From Rana temporaria (taxonomy: Eukaryota > Chordata > Amphibia > Anura > Ranidae): a stretch of DNA of 64,000 nt. The stretch is from contig NC_053494.1 of the NCBI RefSeq assembly GCF_905171775.1, positions 159,514,456 through 159,578,455 of the forward strand. Direction: 5' to 3'. The notes beneath the pieces are model-generated. The model saw only the letters and a list, made by a program, of their open reading frames with translations, had not been told where the DNA came from and did not search any database. This document shows, piece after piece, positions 11,146 to 22,066 of this stretch; within the stretch, counting starts at the first letter, position 1, and every line of letters starts with the position of its first letter. The translations under genes were made by a program, and so were the position numbers.

Positions 11146-12600
11146 ACCCTAGTTGATCCAGGGAAAAGCAAAAACTATTTTTTTTTTTAAACCTGGTAAA
11201 GTTTGCTCAAATAAGGAAACTAATTTTCCCAATAAAAAAAAATATATACCCTAGTTTTATACTATAGAATACAAAAGGCAGAGTATATTATATTGTGATC
11301 ACGTCCCGACTTACTAAAACCTCACAGGGCAGCAGATTTTGGGAAGAGTGTTTGATGAATCTTTTCCAATAGAAGGTGCTCAGAACTTTCCTCTCTGGCA
11401 TTTAAGACACAATACAGAAAGAATTTAGCAAATTTATTAAAAAGTGTCTCCTTTTCAAAAACTGACTTTCTGTGTAAATCTCCAAAATAACCAATTTCCC
11501 AGAAACGGCCATGTGAAAATCAATAAACACCAATATTAATGATTCCTAAGAACGACTGTTAAATCTGATATATACTCCAGCCATCTAACTGAAATGGCTT
11601 CACAATCTATAATACAAATTTTATATCTTTGCGGAGTTCCACCTTTTGTCTTCGACAAAGTCATTATACAGAACAATCATAGGAAGCCGCATGTGGTAGA
11701 TGCTAAGTCATTCTACTTTAGTGCTGCTATATTGGTTAGAAATTAACAACCTACCTCTTACTAGTGACGGACTCATTTAAATGTCAATAAAATGGCACAT
11801 CAGTTTTAGTGCGTTTGGTTTTCAGAGGACCCTGAAAGTGCTGTCTTGTTAACTTTCAGCTGATGCTCTATGACATGTACACTAAGTGCCCTTTTTCATG
11901 AAATAATATGTTAAAAGGCAGTGTCAGCTCCACGGGCTGGCAGTCTTAAAGGAACATTATCTTGAATAATTTATATTCTATAGTGTGATGTGTTTTTGCA
12001 ACAATGGGTACATATATAAAGGACAATACATAATTGAACAGGACTGGTAGTGGGCAAAAAGACCAATTTCCCCACCTTTACACGTAACTCTTTAAAAGTA
12101 ACCCTTCATGTAACCCTAACAATAACCATCTCTATAACCATAACACTAATTCCAATCGCACCCCTAACATAAACCCTCCCTGCCCCCCTAAAAGGGTAAC
12201 TCTACTTTTGCACAAAAGAATAATAATTAGCGGGAAAAAAAAAACAATACAATTGCAATACAAGTCATATTGTGATATATATTGCTGTAATTCTCTGTAA
12301 AGTTCAAAACAATATGGCTACCTGGAGAAGTTCTGTACACAATGGTATACAGAGCACCCCCAGAAATGTAAATTCCTGCTTGTGTGATTGGCTTACTGAT
12401 TTTCCCAGACATTTGCACTAACATACAAATCAGATTTTGAGCATCACCTGGAACAAAACGGAAATTTTTGGTGTGATACTCTCAAAGAAAAACACAGAAT
12501 GCAGACTCTGCCACTTTCCTCATTAGAGCCCTGCAGGTGAAGCAGCTCATTAATAATTATAAAACCCCTATGCCCAAAGTGTAAAGTACATCAGGGGGGA
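11146..12600. other. unassigned AT-rich DNA
   Basis: No repeats with defined ends, no coding motifs and no RNA genes are recognised. A short stretch near 12090-12190 is built of 'taaccctaacaataacc'-type pieces, a degenerate telomere-like run that is too short and imperfect to call. Confidence 0.4.
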
Positions 12601-13016
12601 TTTTATACACCGCAGCAAAGAACAGGCCCTGCGGGCGGGGGGCTTATCGGAATCTGGAAGACCCCTTTAACAAAGGGGACCCCCAGATCCCGTCCCCCTA
12701 TGTGAATTGGTAATGGGGTACATTGTACCTCTACCATTTCACTAAGGAAGTGTAAAGAATTGTAAAAAAAAAAACACACACACTGTGGAGAAAGTCCTTT
12801 ATTAAAAAAAAAAAATCCACATACGGGCCTCCACTCGTGGTTCGGGACATGCAACATTTTCAAGATGAGCATCCTCCCCAAATTTTTGTACATCTTACAA
12901 GCCCTCCCGATTCACATACCCCTCGCCTACTTTTATCAAGTTAGGTCTATGTTTCTGACTTTCTTTGGGCGCGCAAACGACCAAGGCTAAACAGGCAGCA
13001 ACTTACACTCCCTAAA

Positions 13017-13514
13017 TTGTATGGCCGCTTGGCGGTCCCAGACCTGCGGAAATATCAACAAGCAACTCATCTGACCAGACTCATCAACTGGAATTTCCAT
13101 AAGGCCACCAAGCTGTGGCACAGCTTGGAACAATACCAATGCAAGCTCCCGCTGGACAGAGCACCGTGGTGTTACCACCCGCTGCTGAGCGAAATCAAAA
13201 ATCACCCACTAGTGGGACTGACTGCACGGACCTGCTCCTCTCTTTTCTTGAGATTTTCCCTTACCTCGACCCACTCTGCTTTGTATCCAATACTCGGCAA
13301 TCCGCAATTTGCTCCGGGATCCCAAGATCCTGTTTTCCGATGTATGAAGAACTCTGGGTGCTTCCATTTTCTCACTAACGGCAAATGGTCATCCATATCT
13401 GAGCTCATGGATCCCGAAGGTCGGTTCCGATTGGACCAGTGGAGGGCGCTCCACAGATATCCAGGGAGTACTCTCCCCACAGCAAAGGCAAAACTCTCTC
13501 CGTTTTACATATAA
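13017..13514 (+). pseudogene. L1 ORF2 C-terminal segment (broken)
   Basis: A 165-codon open piece reads GRLAVPDLRKYQQATHLTRL, then LPLDRAPWCYH and the HPLVGLTART block. Colinear residues appear in the minus-strand fragment at 60291-60893 (GGLAVPDVRTYHHAIHLSRL and HPLIGNT). This region lies downstream of the reverse-transcriptase domain in L1 ORF2 proteins. It is joined to neighbouring pieces only through frame breaks, so it makes no functional protein. Confidence 0.8.
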
Positions 13515-13650
13515 ATCCTCCATCTGCACAAAGATGCAGGAGACGAATTTCAAGATATTGACTAGATGATACAACACCCCAGCAAAACTACAAAAAATCT
13601 TCCCATTAGCCTCAGACCGATGTTGGAGGTGCCAGGTAGACAAAGGCACA

Positions 13651-14061
13651 ATGATCCACATTTTCTGGTCATGCCCTAAGCTGGATCACTTTTGGAAGAC
13701 GATCAGACACACGGCTCAAAGGTTCACCGAATGCCTAATTCCGAAAGATCCAGCCTTCTTTCTGCTCTACGCATCCAACATTCCGCAAATGATCTACAAA
13801 AAATCACTGATCCGCCACCTCCTCGATGCAGCCAAAGTGTCCATCCCTCTCTGCTGGAAATCCACACAACCTCCATCTATAGGACTGTGGCTCAAAAAGG
13901 TGGAAGAAATTAAAAAGATGGAGGATCTGATCCTCACTTCCCGCCACCGACAGGAACGCTTTACGGAGACATGGAGAATCTGGAATATCTTTGTTTACTC
14001 TGACGAAGGGCGGGCCCTTTTTGAGAGCGACACGGCTGTTCGACTCCTCTTTGGTAGATAA
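13651..14061 (+). pseudogene. L1 ORF2 extreme C-terminus
   Basis: The frame contains HIFWSCPKLDHFWKTI, a pattern typical of the Cys/His-bearing C-terminus of L1 ORF2 (the preceding bases supply 'CWRCQ', giving a CX2C start). It ends in ...RLLFGR before a stop that would be the natural end of ORF2. About 50 codons upstream lie in a different register from 13017-13514, so at least one indel separates them. Confidence 0.75.
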
Positions 14062-15449
14062 GCACTGCCGTCTGCGGTCCTGGGATACCGTCCGGACCCC
14101 AGTTGGAGTCTAGAACAGCAGCCCTGGGAAGGCACGTTCGTCCCCTCCCCACCTCCCCTTCTCTCTCGGTTCCTCTTCAGTCTACCCTCCCCCCCTTTTT
14201 GTTCTTCCTCTTGACCCCTCTTTCTAACTCGATATCTATCTCTTTCTGAGCTCTGTGATTTCCCTTTTTATCTTCTCCTTTCTTTCTTCTTTCGTGCTGT
14301 ATAGTTTTCAGGAAGTTTCTATGGTGTTTTAAATTACACTGTTATATAAGATATAAAAATAGGGACAGGGGGCACGGGATCACACACTGCTACTTTTTCA
14401 AGGATTGGGGAATAGATACTGCTTATCTTAGTAAGGAAGGCTTACAGCCATGTCCCCTACAAACCAACGCAGGGCAGCTCATATAAGCTTAAAGTAAAAT
14501 GTATGTTTGTATTTTTTCATATAGGTGCTTAATCTAAGTTTTGTTGGGTTGTTGAACCCTACCTGATGTCTTAGATTTACCACCAGCCTCATGTAACCAT
14601 GGCTGTTGTGAACTGTGTTCCCATGTCTCGCTTAATAAACATCTCCGCTCCAACACTGTTGGTATCCTGCGACGGGGTGATCTCCTCTCTGCCGGGGTTT
14701 AGCGATGAGAAGATCTCTACATGCAGGTCCGGGATCCAGCGCACGCATCGCCTGTCTCCACCGGAGACAGCCCGGTGAAAGACGCGGCTTCAGCCAGTGA
14801 CAACATGTAGGTGAGGGCAGGGCCATTCGTCACGTGACCCTGCCCCCTCTGACGCACCTGTCACTTCACTGGGAAAGCCTGGGCTCTCCCTGGTGTCAGA
14901 GGGGGACGGGGTCACGTGACGGGTGGCCCTGCCCTCACCTACTTAAGAGCTGTCACTGGCTGAAGCCGCGTCATTCGCTGGGCTGTCTCCGCTGGAGACA
15001 GGCGGCGATGCGTACGCTGGATCCCGGACCTGGATGAAGAGATATTCTCATCGTTGGCCCCCGGCGGAGAGGAGATCACCCGTCGCAGGATACTGACAGC
15101 GTTGGATCGGAGACCGAGAGTGGATTACCACCGCTGGATTTATTTTTAATTTTTTTTTAATAAAGGACTTTCTCCACGGTGTGTGTGTATTTTTTTTTTT
15201 TACAATTATTTACACTTCCTTAGTGAAATGGTAGAGGTACAATGTACCTCATTACCAATTCACATAGGGAGGGCCGGGATCTGGGGGTCCCCTTTGTTAA
15301 AGGGGTCTACCAGATTCCGATAAGCCCCCCGCCTACAGACCACCCCCACAACCACCGGGCAAGGGTTGTGGGGATGAGGCCCTTGTCCCCATCAACATGG
15401 GGACATGGTGCTTTGAGGGGTCACAGCCGTGAATGGGGCTGGGTGTAGT

Positions 15450-15769
15450 TTAAATTCACGTCGAAAGCATTGAGTATTTGCGACGTGATTCTGCACATGC
15501 ACACTGGGATACGTCCATGGACGACGCATGCGCCGTTCGTTCGGTCCCTCATTTGCATGGGGTCACGGTTCATTTTAATAAAACACGCCCACTGCCAACC
15601 TACTTTGAATTACGCGGGCTTACACCGGCCCATATACGCTACGCCGCCGTAACTTAGGACGCAAGTTGTTTCTGAATACGGTACCTGCCTCTCTAAGTTA
15701 CGGCGGCGTAGTGTATATGAGATACGCTACGCCCGCCTAAACTTACGTGATTCTTTCTGAATCCGGGCC
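15450..15769. mobile_element. MITE family G, 3' half
   Basis: The stretch repeats the right half of the complete element at 26323-27061: 'cacgtcgaaagcattg', 'cgcatgcgccgttcgt', 'tacgccgccgtaactt', ending with 'gaatccgggc'. The left half is missing and the piece abuts the large foldback. It is non-coding. Confidence 0.7.
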
Positions 15770-17359
15770 ATAGAGTTTCTGACCGTGCAGGAATGGGAGC
15801 TGGAGATTGCCTACAGACGGCTGATAGACTCTGCTCAGCGATAGGGCTGGGCTCCCTTTGCCTGGAACTATCCAGAAGTACCAGCCAATAGTCCTGAAAT
15901 CTCGACTGAAGTGTCAGCAATGGGGCAGAGTAACAGTGTGCTTTGCCCATCTCTGCCTGCAGCTATGGAAGCGGAGGTCTTATGGCAGATGCAGCAAGTG
16001 TTGACTGACCTTGAAGAACCTGTTTCTGCACAGGATGAGCTTGAATGGAAAAATGTGTCTGTCCAACGGCAGTTCAAGGGTTCAGGAGAAGAGGAAGCTG
16101 TCCTCATTCCCCAGACATAGATCACAGAAAGCATGGATTTACTTTTCATCAGAGAATGTTATGGATGATGAGTCACCTGCCAAAGTGTTGGCACTGGGAT
16201 CAAGGGCCACCAGCCCATGCCCTGGACTTTCGGCATTTCCAGAGACTGGGGATTTAATAGACTTTTCTGTAGAGGTCGAACGACCTAGCAAACCCCCAGC
16301 AGAAGTGCTGGCAGCATGATAGTGTACTGCAGACCCCTGCTCCACACTTGCATGGCAGTTTTGGAGGCCCATGGTGAGAAGGTGGTGGTTCTTTTTTTCC
16401 CAGTGGATTTCAGAGATGCAGGGGAGGGAAAGCAGCCATTCCCCCTCCCTAACAAGGATTTGCACACCTGGGAGACAGTACCAGAGAAAGGACATCCCAG
16501 CAGAATAATGACACCAAGCCAGCTGAAGCACTGGCAACCGGACAGAGGGTCCAAGACCTCTGTCCCACACCTGTGGAAGTTCTGGAGGCCCAGGGTGAGG
16601 AGGTGGTGGTCACTCCGAGCAGAAAATCCAGATCCAGGGGGAGAAGGGAGATGAGGTTGAGGTCTTCCATCCCAACAGTTATCCGGAATGGATGATGTGA
16701 GTGCTAAAGCGCTAATAGAGCAGAACACTACTGTCCACACAACAATCCACCCTGCAGGAGCTCCAGTGAGAGAATGCTATTAGCACCTCACAATGGCAGC
16801 TTGAACTGGTGTCGGTAGATGGGCCTGCAGTCTCCACTAACAGGGCAGAGTGCTTACAACCTCTGCCCAGTATTGGCAACAACTGCAGAGTTCCAGGGAG
16901 CCAGGCAGTCGGCCTCCCTCCCCAGCTACAAGCTGATGTAGTGAAGCTCCTACGCCCAGCTGAACCGATGGTAACAGGACAGAACGTTGCTGGCCTCTGC
17001 CCTCAACTAACATGTATTTCCTGTGAAAGTGGATTGGACTGCAGTCTTCACCTGTGTACCCCAGGGATGCTTGGCAGCTGGCCCAGATCACCAACAGCAT
17101 GATGGAGTGAACCCAGCCACCCTGTCTTCTCTTCAGCGGTCTAAATGACTCCAGGGAGAAGGGCCAGTATGCACTTCCCTCCAGCAGCAGTTATGTTATA
17201 CGAGAGAGGCAGAGGTTGGCAGGGTGAGTAATGATCTGTTTGAGACAATTTGTTTAGGGTACTATGTGGGCATGGGCATGGGCATTGGGGGACTGGAACT
17301 AGGGACTGACCCCGTCTGGGGTCTCCTCCTGTGTTCGTCTGCTGCTGAAAGGGGAGAGA
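15770..17359 (+). pseudogene. decayed retroelement-like coding stretch
   Basis: Broken frames with a gag-like flavour run through this segment: QEWELEIAYRRLIDSAQR near 15790, then Pro/Glu-rich text in which a ~225-bp unit is repeated (VLEAHGEKVVV near 16350 and VLEAQGEEVVV near 16575; PAEVLAA near 16295 and PAEALATG near 16515). It ends in a purine tract aaaggggagaga directly before the TG of the palindrome, as a polypurine tract would before an LTR. No protease, RT or integrase is visible. A gypsy-type origin is a guess. Confidence 0.35.
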
Positions 17360-17938
17360 TGTGACGGGAGTCGCATTGGGTGGGGGGCCTGTGGAACCCA
17401 GAATCCCTTGGAGAGGTTGGTAAACCCTTGTTTCAGCTCCAACGGCCCTCTTATATATAATTCACCCTGCGTCTATTAGGGGCACAGGGTGACAGAGAAA
17501 ATGATGGACAGCTACTAACGGACATTGAGAATGTGGTTTAGATTACTTCAGATGTAACAGTAATATTTATGCACAATATCTTCCAGGAAATATACAAAGA
17601 CTATTCCTGGTTTATTTGATTCTTAACTATACATGTTAATTGAAAGAGTTGATCACATTGGCTTCAATTAACATGTATAGTTCAGAATCAAATAAACCAG
17701 GAATAGGCTTTGTATATTTCCTGGGAGATATTGTGGATAAATATTACTGTCCCATCTGAAGTGATCTAAACCACATTCTTAATGTCCATTAGTAGCTGTC
17801 CATCATTTTCTCGGTTACCCTGTGCCCCTAATAGACACAGGGTCACTTCTACATAAGAGGGGCTTGGGGAGCTGAAACTAGGGTTTCCCAACCTCTCCAA
17901 GGGATTCTGGCCCCCCACCCAAAGCGACTCCTGTCACA
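17360..17938. repeat. 579-bp near-perfect palindrome, possible inverted LTR pair
   Basis: Arms of ~280 bp (17360-17644 and 17663-17938) are inverted copies around an 18-base loop. It begins tgtgacgggagtcgc and ends gcgactcctgtcaca, so both ends have TG...CA form. The arms differ at scattered positions, so it is not freshly formed. It may be two LTRs facing each other or a foldback transposon; no clear target duplication flanks it. Confidence 0.8.
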
Positions 17939-18631
17939 AGTATCATACAGCAATCCCTGTTAGGTGTCACTTCAAAGCCCATGGCACCTATTAAAAAAGG
18001 CCCTTAATTCCCCCCTCCCCGCAAGCTGTCCACAAGTATCACCAACATTTTGGAGAAATTAAAACTCTTCATTTTGTTCATCCCTAGTGGAGAGGTACTC
18101 AACAATTAGACCTCCAGGACAGATGATGCTTCACCATGCATCTTTATGGGTAAGTTTATATTTTGTATGCGTGCTTTATATGCTTTTATGTGCTGTTACA
18201 GCTCCAAACTAAAATATCCCATTTCATGCATGCCTCTAGCAAGAGCTCAAAGTCAACACTGACAGTGAAAAATAGCACATTTATGGGCCGTCAAAACAGC
18301 CCTATTGTCAGTGCGGCAGATTCAGATAGTATGTGGCACATACTTTTCACTGATATATCTTATAAACGTATGGCCACTGCATTCTGTACTCTGGACTGAA
18401 CATTACATACTCCTGACCACTGCACTTTGCACATTATAAACCCCTGAGCCTATGCTTTATATGCTTTATTTTAATACATACTCTTGACCAAAGCGTTTAT
18501 TGTCTCAACTGTTGCTGGCTTCTAAGTAGTCCTTGACTTTTTCAAGTTCTTCTATAAGGTAGGTCTATGTTCTGTCTATAGAAAACAATATGTGATGGAA
18601 TTTTGGCAGTCTGAATCACTCACTGGTTCTA
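17939..18631. other. unassigned non-coding DNA
   Basis: No element ends or coding motifs are recognised between the palindrome and the next MITE. The short open frames lack any familiar domain. Confidence 0.4.
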
Positions 18632-19195
18632 ATGCCGCGTACACACGATCATTTTTCAGCATGAAAAAAAACTTTGTTTTTCAGCATGTCCAAAAAATGA
18701 CGTTTTCCCAACTTCATCATTAAAACGACGTTGCCCACACACCATCGTTTCAAAAAAATTATCTAGCAAAGCGGGTGAAGTACAACACGTACAACGGCAC
18801 TATAAAGGGGAAGTTCCATTCACCTTTGGGCTGCTTTAGCTGATTCCGTGTTGGTAAAAGACGATTCGCGCTTTTCTGTCTGTTACAGCGTGATGAATGT
18901 GCTTACTCCATTATGAACGGTAGTTTTACCAGAACGAGCGCTCCCATCTCATAACTTGCTTCTGAGCATGCGTGGGTTTTTTACGTCGTTTTAGCCCACA
19001 CATGATCATTATTTACAAACCGAAAAACGAAATAGTTTAAAACAACGTTTAAAAATGCAGCATGTTCGAAAAAAAAATTTTGTCGTTTTTCAGAACCTGA
19101 AAAATGATGTGTAGCCCACACACAATAATTTTAAATGACGTTTTTGAAAAACTATGTTTTTTTCATGCTGAAAAATTATCGTGTGTACGCGGCAT
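18632..19195. mobile_element. MITE family A, copy 2
   Basis: The ends atgccgcgtacacacgatca and 'tcgtgtgtacgcggcat' are inverted and flanked by TA (18630-18631; 19196-19197). The 564-bp body aligns along its length with copy 1 at 718-1285, including 'ctataaaggggaagttcc' and 'ttctgtctgttacagcgtg'. Small indels separate the copies. Non-coding. Confidence 0.8.
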
Positions 19196-19234
19196 TAGTG
19201 ATACACATCTACAGCCTGACCACTCTGTCACTTG

Positions 19235-19612
19235 GTCTTTGTACAGGCGGTCCCCGATTTACAAACATCCAACTTACAAACCACTCATACTTACAAACGG
19301 AGGGAGACAACAGGAAGTGAGAGGAAATCTACCCCTAGGCAGGGAAATTCACTTCTGTAAGAGCTATCATGGGAAAAAGGTGTCTCCGCTGAAGCTTTAT
19401 CACCAATGCTTGTTTCGACAACAACCCAAAATCCAATTGTCACAGGGACAGATAGTAAAGTGAAATCATCTGAACAGGGGCACAGACAGCAAAACAAACC
19501 TTACCTTTTTGCTATCCAAAAAAACTATTTTTTTTTGGCTGGAATTACCCTTAGAAAATGTATCTGTTCCAATTTACGTACAAATTTAACTTAGGAACAA
19601 ACCTAAGCGGTA
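19235..19612. repeat. hAT-like repeat fragment
   Basis: Starts with 'caggcggtccccgatttaca' and ends with 'ttaacttaggaacaaacc', text I associate with a dispersed hAT-type non-autonomous repeat of vertebrates. The right terminus is degraded ('ctaagcggtaaccc'), so no target duplication can be read. Family assignment is from memory of the terminal motif. Confidence 0.4.
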
Positions 19613-19701
19613 ACCCTATCGCCATGCCATATTTGCTCTGTGATGTATGATTATATGTTTTGAATATTTGAAATCATTTTATATGTCTCTTAGAGTCAAC
19701 G

Positions 19702-19746
19702 ATCCCCCTGAAGATGACCACCCTATGGTCGAAACGCATCGGGGAT
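19702..19746 (+). ncRNA. hammerhead ribozyme-like motif
   Basis: All parts of a minimal type I hammerhead are in order: stem I strand ATCCCC (19702-19707), core CTGAAGA (19708-19714, fits CUGANGA), stem II GACC / GGTC (19716-19719 and 19727-19730) with loop ACCCTAT, core GAAA (19731-19734), a tiny stem III with cleavage triplet ATC (19738-19740), and the matching GGGGAT (19741-19746) closing stem I. One extra T sits at the base of stem II. Hammerheads with very short stem III are known from Penelope-like elements and related repeats. Activity is not shown. Confidence 0.55.
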
Positions 19747-20239
19747 ACATACCTACCTACATATGCTATGCAATCTTGTTTTACACTTTTCATGTATGGT
19801 ACTCTTGTTCTACATTTTGCATGTATGGCAATATTGGATTATGCAGGATTTTTTCTGGCCAGACCGTTTTACATGTTTCACTTATTGTAATTAATTGTGA
19901 CATTTGACAACTCCCAAATAAATATGTTTTATACTACTATTTAACAAACTATTCTTCGATCACGTTTATATTGCTGTCCAAAGCCCCACTGGATAAAATG
20001 TCCTTCTAATATATTATATATACCGGGGTTTGCAGCGCCAATATCTCCCCTATGTGTGTTTCTCTTTTTCAAACCTAAACCTTTGTAGCCCGGAGACTGC
20101 CTGTACATTGCCTTTCTTTGCTTCACGATAAAAGCTTAGGGGCCTCCACTCAGGCTGCCAAGGTCCGATGAATTGGATGAGGCTGACAGTGAGGATGCAG
20201 GCTGGAGAAAGGTTCATCCAGACTCACACTATAGAAATA

Positions 20240-20492
20240 GGGAGACATGGCTTGGCCACTGCACTCGTCATTGGGTTTGAGTGGTTAGCAGGTAAAAGCA
20301 GCCTCAGCTTTATATTGCAAGACCACACCCCCAACATATTTCATCCTGCCCCTGGGGCTTAATCATGTTAAAGGTCGGGGGCATGGCCTGAATGAATTTA
20401 GCTGAGGCTGCTTTTACCTACTAACTAAATAACTAAGTTACTAACTAACTCGGGCCAGGCGAGGTGTGCAGCGGCCAAGCCATCTCTTCCTT
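20240..20492. repeat. foldback repeat
   Basis: Arms share 'gatggcttggcc(a/g)ctgca' and 'aggtaaaagcagcctcagct' in opposite orientation around an axis near 20355. Target duplications were not found. Non-coding; could be a MITE or two neighbouring inverted copies. Confidence 0.55.
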
Positions 20493-21696
20493 TTTCTACA
20501 GTATTTCTTTGCTTGTTGCATTGTGAGTATGCATTTGGCATTGTTTTACTTTTAATACATTTATGTGAGGTAATGCACAAGGCTTTTTTTCACCCCTGTG
20601 TTTGTTATTTTCTATAGATTCCCCTATCTGAAGAGAGCCGCATTGGTGGAGCACACCAGCTGAGGAGGAGAATGGTTAATCAGATGTCCCTGTATTGATG
20701 CTATTTAGGTTCCCACATTACCTTAGCGATGTCATGCCATCAGAGTGACTCTTTCAGGTAGAAGTTGTTCTTAAATCCAATGATAATCGAATGCGGTGAC
20801 TACAGCTACAATTCCCCCTGGTGGTATTTATTTTTAAAAGAAGCATACAGGCTAATTCCGGGAACGCAATTCCTAGTGGCAGCTGTTTATTTAGTCTCTG
20901 TATTATCCCACACATATGGTAATAATGTCAATCACATACCCCATGCAGAGGCAGTAACATGCTCCACTTCATTTAACAACTTCAGGGAATAGCAGGTCTT
21001 TTTGACTTGCCAATTCTTACACCTACAATGCTGGGGTTTATATACAACCCATGGTGAAGCCGGTAGTACAAATAAGCATCTGGCATTTTCCAAACATTGG
21101 TTCACCCACAAATCCTGAAACCAAGATTTACTTTGGCTTATTTCCTGTCTTTTTCAACAGAGGTTTGTTGTTCAGGCACAGTGCCTCTACTTGTACTTTT
21201 ATTATAAATAACAGCAACAAATTGTCTAAGCTCTTCCAATGTGCTGTTCAGTAATATTGCATGCAGTTCATTGATGATGCCAGGGGAGCAAAGATTAGCA
21301 TAGAATTCAACTGATACACAGCGCATCTCATGGGTTGCTTAAGACAAATTGAGTTTTCACTATGGTATAAATTCATATGTGTATAAAGTTACAATAGGTT
21401 AATTTTTGCAGTTATGTTAAACCAGCAGAACTCATGTCACCACTTAAAACACATATAAACTATGCAATTAAAATGTTATATATTGCAGATTAGCAGTCCC
21501 TAGATCTGCTAGCTGTATTCGTTTTCTTTATTTTTCTTTTCAGGCTTTTTTGTTTTCTTTGTTTTAAACCTGGTAGTCCTGTGAATATCATATATCCCGT
21601 CTATGCTTTTTACTCCACTATATCTATACAAGAAACCATGATTGTCACACAGTCTGGACCTCAAACACACTTGGTATTGAACTTCCCTTTTACATG
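20493..21696. other. unassigned AT-rich DNA
   Basis: Nothing recognisable beyond ordinary intergenic sequence; no paired ends, RNA genes or domain-bearing frames are seen. Confidence 0.4.
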
Positions 21697-21840
21697 TTGT
21701 ACGTGACCGCGTTCTTGGCAAATGGAATTTCCGACAACATTTGTGCGACCGTGTGTATGCAAGACAAGTTTGAGCCAACATTCGTCTGAAAACAATCCAA
21801 GGTTTTGTTGTCGGAATGTCCGATCGTGTGTACGCGGCAT
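21697..21840. mobile_element. MITE family B, right half
   Basis: Matches the right half of the copy at 1388-1802: 'gaatttccgacaacatttgt', 'gtgtatgcaagacaagtttg' and 'ttgttgtcggaatgtccgat', ending in 'cgtgtgtacgcggcat' before TA. The left half is absent. Confidence 0.7.
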
Positions 21841-21847
21841 TAAGACG

Positions 21848-22066
21848 TCAGCATACCAAGACATTTTGGACAATTTCAGTTTGGAATGGCCCTTTCCTGT
21901 TCCAACATGACTGTGCACCAGTGCACAAAGCAAGGTCCATAAAGACATGAATGAGCGAGTTTGGAGTGGAGGAATTTGACTGTCCTGACTCCAATCCGAT
22001 AGAATGCCATTAAAGTTCATGTGTGTGTAAAGGCAGGTCTACCAATACTTTTGACAATATAGTGTA
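21848..22066 (+). mobile_element. Tc1/mariner 3'-end fragment
   Basis: Contains the DDE-region text 'ttcctgttccaacatgactg', coding for the FQHDCAP-like block, followed after a deletion by the 3' terminal repeat 'ccaatacttttgacaatata' and 'gtgTA'. The transposase middle and the acidic third residue are missing, so it is a dead internal-deletion copy. It abuts MITE B, which may have used it as a target. Confidence 0.65.

Larger units (their letters stand above)
12820..14400 (+). mobile_element. 5'-truncated L1 (3' part of ORF2 plus 3'UTR)
   Basis: Translation from about 12822 gives GLHSW, KMSILPKFLYILQALPIHIP and AYFYQV, then 13017-13514 continues with YGRLAVPDLRKYQQATHLTR and 13651-14061 ends the protein. 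These match the C-terminal third of an L1 ORF2 protein, and the same family is seen at 60291-60893 on the other strand. Stops and frameshifts at about 12990 and 13515-13650 break the frame. The sequence beyond 14061 is pyrimidine-rich 3'UTR. No poly(A) tail is clear, so the 3' limit is approximate. Confidence 0.8.
12632..15342. mobile_element. large foldback element enclosing an L1 piece
   Basis: Outer arms at about 12632-12812 and 15152-15342 are inverted copies ('gtggagaaagtcctttatta' on the left, its complement on the right). Inner arms at about 14645-14850 and 14890-15110 form a second inverted pair around 'ggagacagcccggtgaa' and 'cacgtgaccctgcccc'. Both pairs share one axis near 14870. 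The L1 fragment and 14.4-14.6 kb interrupt the left side, so the original foldback was probably ~900 bp before the insertion. Confidence 0.65.

Noticed and set aside
12090..12190. Interstitial telomere repeat
   Set aside because: Only short, imperfect taaccctaac-type pieces; no run of TTAGGG units.
16139..16740. Overlapping minus-strand open frames of 143 and 151 codons
   Set aside because: They are antisense to the repeated coding-like stretch on the plus strand, overlap each other, and show no domain.
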